From contig CM019238.1 of assembly GCA_009741485.1 (NCBI GenBank), positions 13,335,214 to 13,399,213 on the forward strand: a DNA stretch of 64,000 bases, read 5' to 3'. Source of the DNA: Malurus cyaneus samueli. Lineage: Eukaryota > Chordata > Aves > Passeriformes > Maluridae. Shown here in pieces: positions 30,441 through 42,529 of this stretch. The first letter of the stretch is position 1. Each line of letters starts with the position of its first letter. Both the position numbers and the translations under genes were made by a program. A model generated the notes under the pieces. The model had not been told where the DNA came from. It saw only the letters and a program-made list of their open reading frames with translations, and ran no database searches.

Positions 30441-32945
30441 CTGCAGCTCGTTAAAGTCTGGCTGGAGGCGAGAGAGATCCCTCGATAAAGATGTGAAGCG
30501 AAATCGAGGGTAAGTACAGTAATCTCCCAACTTCCCACCTGTGGTTGGCTGATGCGCCCTAGTTCAGTTGAAATACGGGACTGGAATCAAAGAGCTCATA
30601 GAAGACCTAATGGGAGCAAGAATTGTCACTGTGGTGTTGTTTGTCTGTCTCCTTCCCATTGCGTACTTTGCCCCTATCACCTTCCTGTATCCTTGAGTCT
30701 CTATACGTCTCTATTCATCCATACTTCCAGCTGAGTTGCTGCTCTGCTGCCCACCGAGCCTGTTCGTCAGCGAGGGAGGGAGGCATTTAAAAGGCATTTT
30801 TGGTTCTGGCTAGACGAAGCAAGCATAAAAATTTCTTAGTGCTGTTTTGACAGCTGCCCCGCACCCTCCTTCTGACACCCTGCCCGTTCTTCATGTACTC
30901 AGTACTCGTTCCAACTTTCTTGTTGACTTCACCAACTCTGAGTCACATGCCACAAAAAACATTAATTAGATATTTCCAGCGATTTCAACTGTCACAGAAC
31001 ATTACCAGCCCCACATAAAGCAACGCTGCAACTGCTCAGTGAGTGTCAGGTTTACCCCTTATTCTTTGCGATTGCTGAGATAAGAACTGAATTTCTTGCA
31101 CTTTTCTCTTCTGCCTTATCTAGATCCCATCCTGCTCACCACTAGGGGAGCCTAGCGGGGCTGGAAAGCAGCCGGCTACCAGAGCATGCATCCCCAATAA
31201 CCTTCAGTGGGGCACGGAATGCATTGTCCGGGCGTGTAAATCACGGAGCCATGAGCGAGTCCGAAATGAGGGGAATTAATGGAACTCTGTGGGAAACGGG
31301 GATCGCTAGCTCATGGCTCAGTGGTGGTGTGGGGCTGTGGCGTGATTTGGAGATGCTATGGGTATCGGTGTTTCAGGGATGTGTTAGGATGTAGGGTGCA
31401 ATGGATTGGAAGCAGGGAATGTGGCGGTGTGGGTGAGGGGATGCAGGGGATTAGCAACGATTTAGGCAAGGGCAGGGTAGTTTGCGTCTAGGCCACAGGT
31501 GTTGATTGGGAATAGTAAGGAGTGCAGGGAGCAGATGTGGAGGGTGTGGGGATACAGGGGTTAGAAGGGAGGCAGGATTCGGAGATGAGAGGGTGCAGGA
31601 ATGCAGAAATGTCGGGATTTAGGGGCACGGGGCTTCAGCATTGCTGCGGTGCTGGGGGTCACTGTGAGGAGTGCATGGGTGCAGGACTGTGAGGATGCAG
31701 GGATGCAGGAACACGGCAGGAGCGAACTGGCAGTGACAAGGATGAGGCAGGATCAATGCAGAATGCGGGATAAGGAAGCAGATATGGAATCAGGGATACA
31801 GGAATGCAGGGATGCAGACTTAGGACAGGTGCAGGATCAGGACGAATGAATAAGAATGAGATGAACAGGGATACAGGAGCAGATATAGAATGGATAGGCA
31901 GGGATGCAGAATGGGAATGCAGGGTAAAATGCAGTGCGAAATGCAGGGATAAGGTGCAGATGGATGAAATCAGTGCAGGATGCAGTGCAGGATGAGATCG
32001 AGAATGCAGGGATACAGGAATGCAGGGATGCAGAAATGCAGGAACGCAGGGATGCAGAGCTGTGAGGATTCAGAGCCACAGGGGTACAGGAGAGCAGGGC
32101 ATAGCGCAGGAGGAGCAGGGAGCGCAGGGTTTGGGCGAGACGGCCTTACACGCCGTGAGTGCTAGCAGTGAGGGGTCCAGACCGGGGCTGGAGTGTCTAC
32201 GCTGTGCACGCGGCTCCCGCAGTCAGCCCGGGAAGCCTCCTAGCGTGGCAACGCCCGGAGCAGGCGTGGCTGCCAAGGAGCCCAGTGAGCTGGCAGGGCA
32301 GGGTGGGGAAGCAGGAAAGGGAGCCCCGCTCCTCCTCCCCTCGGGGAGAGCTGTGGCTCTCGGCGGGAGGCTTGTGAGTACACACAGACTCTCTGGAGCC
32401 TCCCATGTAAATCCTGGCAGGACGCAGCCAGCTCTGAGCTCATTCACGTGAGATCACCGGTCGTTCGGGGCACGCGGGTGGGGACGTGCCGGGAGCTCGG
32501 CGGGACCCTGCCCCGGGGGGCTGCCCAACACTTGGGAGCTGCGGGAAGAGCTCAGCCCGTCCAACCCCTCTCCCTCCAGGTGCCTCTTACAGCAGCCCAT
32601 GGCCACAAAGAGCATTCCCCAGCCTCCTGCAGCCAGCTGGAGGCTGCTGTCGATGCCAGGATAGAGGCTCTGATGCTGGGGATGCCTAGACAGGGTGCAC
32701 TGGGACACTGGGAGGGCACCTGGGACACTGGGGATCGCTCAGGCACTGGGGATGGAAGGTCTGACCATGGGGACGGCAGCTGTGACACTGGGAATGGAAG
32801 GTCTGGCACTGGGAATGGAAGATGCCTGGGATGGATGCCCTCGGGATGGAAGATGGGAACTGGGGATGGCAGGGGTGACACTGGGAATGGCAGGTTTGAC
32901 CTCGGAGATGGAAATTCTCATCCCGGGGATGGAAGGTCATTACAT
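30440..32945. repeat. Inverted, noisy copy of 16620-18840
   Basis: In order: the hairpin/donor block, the degraded flank to 31300, the TGCATCC array inverted (31330-32110), the GC-rich spacer (32150-32690) and the 21-bp array inverted (32690-32945). The stretch 30545-31500 carries many extra bases compared with 40625-41280. From about 32250 rightward the text is nearly clean, so quality changes within one copy. Confidence 0.85.
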
Positions 32946-33003
32946 TAACCTTCCTTAGCTGCGTCCATAACGATTCATTCCCCATTTCCCATCACACAGT
33001 TCA
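32946..33003. other. Junction sequence between two flanks
   Basis: About 55 bases of text not matched elsewhere in the window join the 21-bp array to the second flank. Confidence 0.4.
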
Positions 33004-33861
33004 CTTCCCTGCAATTCCTTCAGCGCCCAGGTAGTACATTATGCAGACCGCCAATACGCCGAAGGGGTGCTTGCGACTGTGCCCTTCCCTCTCCTGGGTC
33101 GTTCTTGGGAAGGACACCTTTGAAAGCAAGAGAGGTAGAAGTCTAGGTATCCTGAGGCACCAAACTCCTGTGGGACCTTGTTGAAGGTCCTCTCTCCCAC
33201 ACAAACAGGCTGTTCCCCAAATCCTGCCATCCTCAACCAGGGATTAACATCCCCATTTAACCCGGTCACACGGTGGCTGCTTCTTGCCGGGGCACCAACA
33301 ACGCACTCGCGAGGCTGAAGGTGACCCTTGCAGATGACCTTCTTGAAACTGCCCAGAACATCTTGCTACCTCTCTGCATCACAAGACTCGAATTACATCT
33401 GTCTCATAAGAGCTACATATTACTCTAACATACAGCTATGGGGAATAGCATGGCTGGTATGTTGGGACAGACTGCGCCCCAGGAAGTGCCGGGATGGTGC
33501 TCGCGCGTTTATATGACATGCCCCACACTACTATATTCTCCTGCCAAGCACTCGGGTGACTAGCTGGAGACTTGGAGCAGAGATTTACGCTGGTCCCCAA
33601 GCGATGCTCCACATGAGCTCTGGAGGGTGTATGGGAAATTCAGTGGGCGCATATCTTCAGCTTGGCTGGCACAGGACGGGATAGGGTCTCCTTGGCCATG
33701 GATCACAAGATAGGGACTGGTGGGATGTCAAGACCATCCCCCAGCTACCGCTGGAGCACGAGCCATTCCGCCCGGCCCTACGCCAAGTTTGCCCACACAA
33801 GGGGCATAATGTGCTCCCTTTTAACTCCCAGGGAAGAACGCGACTAGCTCAGCCCCGTGCC

Positions 33862-34190
33862 CAAGGGCTGGGCCAACCCTTTCCATGAGAAATTATCCCA
33901 AATATATCACACGTAACCGGCTCCCCTGGCGACACAGACTCAAGGGCGGGCCTACTCTCGCGGCTACTCTGTCCCTGTCGCTGGAAGCACGAAGGGTGGC
34001 CGCAACCCCCCTGGCTCCTGTCAGCGGATGCTCTGCACGAGCCAGAAGGTTCCTCCAGAAGCCTCTTCTCATTCTCTGGATTCTTGATCCCGCCTACGCA
34101 TCTCCCAAATCGCATCCGTTGGTGCCTGTCACATGGAGCCTAGTTCTCGTTTCGCTGGACACCCTCAATGCAAGCCCCTCAGTGAATGGT
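33862..34190 (-). mobile_element. CR1 LINE fragment, corrupted copy
   Basis: Same element as 58252-58535, read through many inserted bases: GGGCTGG.CCAACCCTTTCCATGAGA, CCAGAAGGTTCCTCCAGAAGCC and CTGGACACCC remain recognisable. Confidence 0.8.
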
Positions 34191-34539
34191 CAGCACAACC
34201 ACGAACAGCAAGAAGGTGGAGGGAAGGCAGAGAGGGATTTGGGAAAAACTCCTTGGGCTGGACAAAAGCTCTTGAGGTGCTGCAGATGATCCGGCCCTTC
34301 GCCAACACCCGCCGAGGTCAGACAGCTGGGAGAGAAGGGGGTGACAAAAAGCTCTTCCATGCCAATTTTTCCTGCTGTTTTTGAGTGAGGAGTTTGATGG
34401 GAAATTGGTTTAAAGTAAACAGAGGAGTCCTCGGGGCGGGCTCTGTGGGGCTGGCAGGATCCGCGGCGTGGCGGCTGCCCTGGCCGGGGGGATGAGGCGT
34501 GGATAATCCCCAGCAACCCATAGGACTGTTAGTTTTCGG

Positions 34540-34765
34540 ACTTCATCAATAAGACTCCTCTCCGCGGCTCCCAAAATGTTTATGGAAGAGATACAGGAAG
34601 GGAGGAAGATCAACCGTGCTCCGCGAGGCCTTGCTGGCTTTATCTGTGGTTTATGAGGTGACCAGACCTTGGCGGCTCCGTTTTAACTTGTTTTGATCTG
34701 GCTGTGCTTTATGACGATTATTTGAAATGTTTTTGACAGGCACGAGCCTCACCCGTCTGGGCTGC
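34540..34765. promoter_or_regulatory. Candidate conserved element (copy of 58865-59095)
   Basis: Contains CTTTATCTGTGGTTTATGAGG (RUNX-type TGTGGTTT), TTTTGATCTGG and TTTATGACGATTATTTG. Better preserved than the flanking text of this copy; see the clean version for details. Confidence 0.3.
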
Positions 34766-35849
34766 TCTGCTGGGATCCGGGGCAGCGCTCCATCAGCCCG
34801 GCTTTTCCATAAAAACCCAAAAATCAGAGGGGGAGATGATGGTATGCCCCTGCACTCGGCGAGCTTGATACAGCCTGGGTTCCCCTCCACTCAAGGTACC
34901 ACCTGGTTGAAGACTTGTGACTTGCTCACTGGGGCACCTGTTCCGACTCCTGGTTATGCGGCCTTTGTGGGGCTGCTGGCAGGTGCCTTTCTGACCTTTG
35001 GGAAATCGTTTTCCAGCAGATGTTTGGGCTCTCAAGTTGCATTTTTGGTTTTCCCCCAAAACCGTCTCTCGTTTGCACACATTTCGTACTTTTAGTTAAA
35101 AAATTCCCAGCTGGGCAAGCTGAACCACGCAACCTATTTCTGGGAGGATCATTCCTTTGTGTTTCCAGTGAAAATGGTAACGTTTAATAAATATTCTTGG
35201 GTTTCTTTGAAAGTATATTTTATGGATAATACTTCTTGGAGCTCGCTAGGGCTGGAGGATTTGAGGACGTAAGTCCCCCAAGATTGGCTAACCCGTCGGA
35301 GTGGGGTGGTGGGCGGGCGAGCTGGGGCTTGGGCACTCCTAAAGCCATAGGAGACTTGGGAAGATGCGGAAGTGTTCGCCTGGGATCAGCAAAATGTGAC
35401 CAGAAGCAGAGCCTTCCCACACCTTTTTGTTTGTACAGTCCTGCCAACACCAGGGCGCATCTCGGAGTCACCGCAGGGGAGGCCTGGAAGCCACACGGGA
35501 AATAAATCACCAGGAATCACGGAATCTGTGGCCGGTAAAGGTACCTTAAATTCCTATCTCTTTCCCTGTGACTTTCCCACTAATGCGCCCAGGCTAGCTT
35601 ACCTGTAGTGTGGATCCTGGCACTGGTTATCCCGGTGAAGGGATGCTCTGGGAATTCGGATTGTCGCCCTCAGCGCGGTCTCTCTCCTCTGTTCTCAACC
35701 TCAGATTGACCAAACCCTCCCCTCTTTGTCATTCGCCTCTCGGGGCGGCGCTGCGGGGGTTTAGGAGATTGAGGGTAAAACTGCTCCTGCTAATTTACGC
35801 AGATTCCCCTGCCCTCTTTCTGGGCAGCTGCTGCCCAGTTCCCATACCC

Positions 35850-38060
35850 GGCCGTGCCCATTCCCCATCCCGGCGCGTTGCCTCTGCTCCCTGATGCTCA
35901 TGACCAAGTGCGTGCCTTGCGGGATTTGGATGCCCTTTTCCCGGGCAATCCACCCAGCGGATGCCTGCGCCGGCGAGACGCAAGCGGGGGTTCACGCGCG
36001 CATCCTGCACCGATTCCCGGGGCCTCCTGGTTTATAGCCTGGCAGGGGAGGGAAACGGAAGTCGAGCCAGGTGGGGAAGCACGGATAAGCAGGCCGCATG
36101 CGAGCCGCGGCTTCCGCGTTTGCAATCGGCCGGTGGGTGTATTGCTTCATTAAAGCCCTGTGGGAGGAAAGCGGTGTCTACCCTCGCCTGCCCTCCGTGT
36201 TTTGTTGCCTCCAGAGGCTGGGAAGCTGGAGGGCCTTTTGTCAGGAGAGGATGGGATGGACTTTTTGGCTGTACACAGGGTTTTTCCGTGGGCTGCCAAG
36301 GGCGTCGCGGGCTCCGGCTGGCTGTGCGCCCGATCCTTGCCCACGAGAAGGATTCCGAGCTTTGGCCAGGAGGACGGAAACGGGGCAGGGATTTTGGGGG
36401 CAGAAGTTGTGGGTTTGATTTTAGGCCGCTCCGATGTCAAAATGCCAAAGCTCGATGTCCCTCCTAACGGCAAAGCCCTCTCTGGGTCTGTCACTGCATT
36501 TCTGGCTTATCTCTCCGAGACCCTCCATCCACCCCGATCTCCTGTGGGTGGTTGCTGCCAGGAAATTATCATCTGCCTCAGAACTGCTTTGATCTGTTGC
36601 TCCCGGAAAAGGAAAACACCGTTTTTCTTCGCCTTATTTATTTTAAGCATCGTTTATCAGCAGAGCAGCACCTTTAGGTGAAGGGGTGTGAGTTGAGGGC
36701 CCCCAAACTATCCACCCTTGAGGAAAAGGCTTGGGAGCACCTGGAAGGGGGTGTGGAGAGCTCGGGATGGGAGCCACAGGGAACCCCCAGGGCGGGAGGT
36801 TTTTCACACAGCCGGGCATCATAGGGGTTCCCGATGCTCTCCCCGAATGCTCTCTCCCGATGCTCTCCCATGCCCCCGATGCTCGCCGTGCCTCAGCAGC
36901 GCTTATCGGGGCTGGACATGCCTTGGAGGCAGCACTGAAATGGATGCTGCTCACTGAGCTCCTCATTGCTTTTAGTTGTAGACTTATTAAGAACAAGATT
37001 TAAATAACATCAGGGGGGGAAGGAAAAAACACCTCAATAAAAACAAGCTGGAAGGAGGGAGGCTGAGAAGCTTCCCGTGGTGCGAAGCGGCAGTTATTGC
37101 GAGGAGTCGTCAGGCAAAGCTTCCAGGTTTCCTATTTTTCTCCAAATCTGCTTTTGAGTTTAAGCAAATACGGTCCGGAAGATCTGTCGCCACATGAATA
37201 AGGTAGCATAGCGGGAGCTTGCCTCGTGTCTGGGCTGCGAGCACAAGCCGCTAACCAAAACCCAAAAACACACAACCAACGAATTCCTCAAGGCAAAAAG
37301 AAGATGAAAGAAAAAGCAGCAGAAGCTATTTCTTGAATCATTCCTCCATTATTACGGAGCAAGGCCTTGTAGACACTTGCGCTTGAGATCTGAAATAGGA
37401 AAAAGATTAGCCCCAATTAATATGGGGGAAATGAAAAACAAACAGGATACCGGAGAGGGATCACGACAGACCCAGAGACCCAAAAAGGGAAGCAAGAGCT
37501 ACAAACGAGCCTAAAACGCACATGTAGCCAAGCGCCCGGGCACGACCCCATGCGACCCAAAGGCAGGAGAAGAGCTGCCACACCCTGAGACCTCCTAGCA
37601 ACAAGACCACACGCCGAACTCGTGAGGACTATGGGTCGTAATCCTCCGAGAGAAATAAAAATGGAGAGGCCGGGAAGCAATCTCTCCTGTGAGGGAAGAT
37701 GCCCAACAACCGAAAAAGGAGCCAATAAGGCTGTCTCTGGGAACAAAGCCTTACCGCCGTGAGGATGTGCAGTCACGCGGGTCGGGGAGCGGGAGGGCAT
37801 GCTAATCCCGGCGAGTGTTCGACTGAGTGCAATCACAGGAATTGCTGATTCATGGGATTTTATCCCAAGAAAAACACCTCCACTGGAAAGGGCATCAATT
37901 AGGAAGGAATGGATTGCCTGGGTTATGAGGCCCTTACAATTGGAAGATAAATGGCAGCTGGGGATCGAGACTGGCGGGCGTAGGGGGGAAAGAGGGTGGG
38001 TTCTGAATGGACACTCCATTCTCCGATCCCAGCCCACTCAGAGGGGCTCTTCTTGGGTGA
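35850..38060. repeat. Inverted copy of about 49420-51235, quality falling to the right
   Basis: The left part is fairly clean: from AATGCCAAAG to AACAAGATTT it is 550 bases (36441-36991) against 546 in the partner (50751-50205). The right part is badly inflated: from TAAGCAAAT to CATGGGATTT it is 690 bases (37161-37851) against 503 (50038-49535). The same copy thus passes from near-identical to 37% longer. No exon recognised. Confidence 0.85.
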
Positions 38061-39590
38061 GGGATGAAGGATTCAACACCAGCCAAGAGTACAAGAGAGC
38101 TGGCAGTTGGATTAGGGATGCTCCGGCAGATTTCCTGGGAAATCCAGGCTCTTGGAGACTCCCTTGGAGCAGCAGGAACCTCTCCTGGGTCACCCCATAG
38201 CCCCACACCCAGAACCTGCCCCACCTGTGGTCTCACCACATCCCCCCTAAACAAAGAGACAAGCAGCAGAACAAAAAGGTGATTAGAGTTTTAATTACCT
38301 CCCCGTGCTTCTCCTCCCAGCCCTTTGCATAAGGCTTGCCTAAAATTGCAGGTACTTTACCACAAGCAATTATGCTAATGTCTGGAAACAGAGCTAATTG
38401 AATGGCAAAGAACACGCTAGAAAACGCAATCAAATTTAAATGCAACAACCACAGTAAGGAAATACTGTATTTTCCAGAGCAATGCAAAGTCTGCTGTTAA
38501 AAACAGTCGTGTTCAGCTTTATTTTTTTTTTAATCATCTAAATCTATCTCAGCTTCAGAATTAACTGAAACTCCTGCACAGGAGTCACAGAACTGCTCCT
38601 CATTTCCAGGTAACCCAGGGCAAGACCTGCTCTGACTGCACCAGGGGCGAGAAGGAGGAAATCTCTCCTCTGTGCAAAGAAACTAATATGATAATGAAAC
38701 TCCGGGCTCTAAAATTCCAGGTTTAATGACTACTACCAACATGGGAAAAAAAAAAAAGATCTAATCCTTCCAAGGTTCCAGTTACCTAACTATAATTGCT
38801 GTAACTTATCAAAATAACTGCAACAGTCCTCACTGCAACTGGTAATGAAAAGTATTCAATTACATAAATAGAAATATCCTTTACATAGAAGTTGGTCTGT
38901 TTGACTTCTTTTTTTATAGAGGAAAAAAAAAAAAGGACTTCTTCATTTCACTGCCCCCAAAGAGACTCAGTTGAAGTCAGGCTGTGTTTGGTTGCTTAAA
39001 ATTCCGCTTATTTTGCAACTGCCAGGCTACAGCAAAATATTAATGATTCAGCACAGGCACTGGAGCTGAAGCACACACGGAGGTGTCAGTACAAGCAAAA
39101 CAAGGTATCTGTGCATTTACATGGCAAAAGTTCTGGCCACAATAAAAACTCTCCGTTTTAAGCACAAGTACAGACTGCTCCAACTGCTGAAACACACTGG
39201 AAGGCTCCCCTAGACTTCCAAAAGCTCTGAGACCCACTGATGACACTCTGAGACACTGATTATTTCAGTCTGAAAATGCCTAAAACTCCCCCTCCAGCAA
39301 GCTGCACGCTGCCAGGCAAGCAGGAAAGCTTTGGGACTTTTCTGCTGCAGCCAGAAGAGAGAGCAGTAAAAGCTCAACCAGCCCAAATATGCCCCCATTG
39401 CACCAGTTTTCTTGGAAACTGGGTACTTTATTCACTACATTCTCATTTCAGGCAGGAATAAAAACTCCTCAAGATTTCCAAGCCCCATTCCCCATTTCCA
39501 AGACAGCGAGAACTGTGCCTGATCCAGGGTGTGGAAATTTGCCTCTCCAGAATATAGCCCTCTTCTTCTTCCTCGAGGTTAGAACACCAT
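38061..39590. other. Single-copy, ordinary-composition DNA embedded in the tangle
   Basis: About 1.5 kb at lower GC, without array or partner elsewhere in the window. No exon with plausible splice sites and no mobile element was recognised on either strand. It could be intron or intergenic DNA of another locus. Confidence 0.5.
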
Positions 39591-40510
39591 GAACCTATTA
39601 TCTCAACCACAGCGATGTTCTTCAGCAGTGGCGCGGACAATCTGAGGGGCTGAGTGAGGCTTGGGATTTCATCACAATATCGAAAGGAACACCACAAAGC
39701 TCCATTGTGGGTCCGCGAAATCCCACTCTGCTTTGCGTTTTCCTTTATCCCAACATCGCGCGTAATTCCGATAAATTCCTGCCCAGACCAACCCCCACTA
39801 CAGTTTTTTAAACCTTTTCCCTGAAATCCCAGTGTCCTATTTTTTCCAGTGTGAGTAAAAATCGCGATGGGAGGGAAATGGGGAAAAAAAAAAAAGTGGG
39901 GGGAGTAGAAGAATGTTGGTATTGGTAAATGGGTAAAGAATAGGTGTGAGGAACGGTGTATGCTGGCAAAGGCAGGAGCTCCCGCACCTTTGGCAACACT
40001 TCAAAAATACTCTTGGGGCTCAGGAATTCTGTGCTGAAAACCCAAAGCTACTCGCCGCGGTCTGGAAAACAGATTAACCTCATCATTTCAGCAACAGCTT
40101 TTCTGGTTTTGAATAATGTTCAACCTCACTTCTCCCTTCCACTGCCCACATCACAACCTATTTCAATACTTCCCTGTAGGTCAGATTTAACAAACTGCTC
40201 AGCAAGGGCTGCTCATTCCCACTGCTCTTTCCTGGACTCTTCCCAGCAGGTCCATGTATATTTTTTTTTTAATCCAGTATGCCAGGATCGAGGAAGGTGC
40301 GGTATCCCTATCTACCCCTTAGTCTCGATAATGATGGGAAAAGAACAAGAAGCAAGGAGATGTACCCCGTTGAGCTCTCAGAGGATGTCCCTATGGCCCA
40401 CAGGGGGTCCCTTGGCTCTTCGGGGTGTCCAATGTGGAAGCCTGGAATGGCAGCAGCGGGAGCCGGGAATGGCAGCGAGAACAGGCGGGGAAGGGGCTCG
40501 GCCGCACGGG
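39590..40510. repeat. Inverted, noisy copy of about 48790-49280
   Basis: From GTGGGGGG to TGCTGGCAA this copy is 65 bases (39896-39961) against 51 in the partner (49128-49077). The right part (40280-40510) is cleaner and contains the GGCAGCGAGAACAGGCGG and GGGGCTCGGCCGCACGGGG words of the CpG-rich block. Confidence 0.82.
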
Positions 40511-42055
40511 GCCCGTCCCTGCCGTAGCTGCAGCTCGTTAAAGTCTGGTGGAGGCGAGAGAGATCCCTCGATAAAGATGTGAAGCGAAATCGAGGGTAAG
40601 TACAGTAATCTCCCAACTTCCCACCGGGGTGTGAGCGCCCAGGTTGTAAATAGGCTGGAATCAAAGACTCATAAACCATGCAAATTGCTCCGTGTGTGTT
40701 TGTCTGTCTCCTTCCCATGTCTTTGCCCCTCACCTCCTTCCTCTGAGTCTCTATCTCTCTATCTCTCCTCTTTCCATGAGCTCTGCTCTGCTCCCGACGA
40801 GCCTGTTCGGGCGAGGGAGGGAGGCTTTAAAGAGAGCATTTTGGTTTCTGGGCAGCAGTCAAAAAAAAATTTGCTTTTTTCCCCCCCCCCCCTGAGGATC
40901 TGCCCCCCTCCCGTTCCAGACTGAGGGACACGTCACCCCAAACTACACAGCCATCAAATAAACATTAATTAAGATATTTCCAGCGTCTTCCACTGTCACA
41001 AATACCAGCCCACAAACAACGCGCAACTGCTCAGGATGTTCAGACCCTTTTGCGATTGTGAGATAAAACTGAATCTCACTTCCTCCTGCCTTCAGCCCAT
41101 CCGCTCAGCACAGGGAGCCAGCGGGGCTGGAAAAGCAGCGGCACCAGAGCTGCATCCCCAAAACCTTCAGTGGGGCACGGAGCGATGTCCGGGCGTGAAT
41201 CACGGAGCCATGAGCGGCCGAAATGAGGGGATTATGGAACTCTGTGGGAAACGGGGATCGCTCCTGGGTCCTGTGGGGTGGGGTGTGGGGTGCAGGGATT
41301 CAGAGATGCAGGGGTGTTGGGATGTAGGGGTGCAGATGGCAGAGGAATGTGGGGGTGTAGGGTGAGGGACGGGAGCACGATTTAGGCAGGCAGGGATGCA
41401 GGGCACAGGGTTGATGGGAAATAGGAGTGCAGGGAGCAGATGTGGAGGGTGTGGGGATACAGGGGTTAGAGGGGAGGCAGGATTCGGAGATGAGAGGGTG
41501 CAGGAATGCAGAAATGTCGGGATTTAGGGGCACGGGGCTTAGCATTGCTGCGGTGCGGGGGTGCAGCTGTGAGGATGCATGGGTGCAGGACTGTGAGGAT
41601 GCAGGATGCAGGAACGGAGAGGTGCGATGAAATGTATATGATGCGAGGAATGAAGCAAAATTGCAGAAATCCAGAATAGCAGAAGAGCTACAGAAATATG
41701 CACAGTCAGGTACAGAGAATGCAGGAATGCAGAAAATGCAGGATACAACGCTGGGAATACGGAATGCAGGATACGCAGGGGCAATGCAGGAAAGCATGGA
41801 CAGAGCAATGCGGAAGCAGGGATGCAGAGCTGTGAGGATTCAGACCACAGGGATACAGGAGCGCAGGGCCATAGCGCAGGCGGAGCAGGAGCGCAGGGTT
41901 TGGGGGCACAGGGGTGCAGCAGTGAGGGGTCCAGCGGGGCTGGGTGTCCCTGTCCCGGCTCCCGCAGCCGCCCGGGAAGCAGCGTGGGCCGCCCGGAGCA
42001 GGCGGGCTGCCAGGAGCCGGAGCTGGCAGGGCAGGGTGGACACGATGGGTCAGGG
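40510..42055. repeat. Inverted copy of 17230-18840
   Basis: Holds the hairpin/donor block (40530-40625), the flank, the inverted TGCATCC array (41280-41900, degraded near 41630-41810) and the GC-rich spacer, then stops at about 42055 where single-copy DNA begins. A run of ten C near 40882-40891 suggests low-quality base calling. Confidence 0.85.
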
Positions 42056-42450
42056 AGGGTCAAGACAACACATTCTGGGATCTTTTTTCTCCTGCCTCTA
42101 CAAGGGGGCTCATTACTCTGCAAAGCGAAAAAAAAGGTCTAAACTGACCGTACACATTTATTGTTGACAAGCCAACCAAGTATATATTTTCCTCCTCGAT
42201 GTTCCCCCAAGTAATTAAAAATTACATTTTCCTGTAGTTTTCCAGAACCTGAAGTTGACAGATTGCCTTGCTTCATCTTCCTCCTTTTCACAGCATTTCA
42301 TCTTCTTGAAGGCCTAAATTTCACTAAGTCCTGTCCATCCTCCAGTGTTCTTCAGACAATCTACAACACTGATTTCACAGAGAAATGCAAAAAACCAAAC
42401 TGATCTTGAAAATATTGACACGAGTACCATTTCACTGAGGCATGACTTAC

Positions 42451-42529
42451 CAATTTTCTGATGAAAGATCTTGTCAAAGGTTAATTCGCCCCTTTCCTCG
42501 AGGTATTTCTGCATTAACACTAACGGATA
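42451..42529 (-). CDS. GRK3: Beta-adrenergic receptor kinase, exon 2 (GRK3-like), with two frameshifting insertions
   Basis: GRK2/GRK3 phosphorylate agonist-occupied G-protein-coupled receptors at the membrane; this exon belongs to the N-terminal RGS-homology region. The minus strand shows a pyrimidine tract and CAG acceptor at 42532-42530, then an exon reading MQKYLEERGELTFDKIF followed by HQKIG, and a GTAAGT donor from 42450. As I recall the human proteins, GRK3 has VMQKYLAERNEITFDKIF and GRK2 VMQKYLEDRGEVTFEKIF, so the match is about equal, slightly nearer GRK3 (four differences against five). The first codons should read IRSV but are broken by one extra T (in CGTTAG) and one extra A (in TTAATG). 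Without these two bases the exon would be 77 nt, in phase with the family. Intact splice sites argue against a processed pseudogene; single-base errors in the assembly are the likeliest cause. Confidence 0.8.

Larger units (their letters stand above)
33004..35850. repeat. Insertion-rich copy of the 60503-61150 and 58250-60065 flank
   Basis: CCTGCAATTCCTTCAGCGCC and the GGACCTTGTTGAAGGTCCTC palindrome match 60503 onward. From 33845 the text follows 58250-60065 in the same orientation. Between the shared words GAGAAATTATCCC and CTGGACACCC this copy is 268 bases (33887-34155) against 223 bases in the clean copy (58288-58511), that is, 20% longer through extra bases. From about 34200 to 35200 the noise is lower. 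Confidence 0.85.

Noticed and set aside
32010..32110. CRISPR-like array of GGATGCAGGAATGCAGG units
   Set aside because: Continuous tandem repeat without unique spacers, in a vertebrate genome; it is the inverted TGCATCC minisatellite.
42451..42529. Processed GRK pseudogene
   Set aside because: Acceptor and donor flank the exon and intronic DNA with CR1 fragments follows, so this is not a retrocopy.
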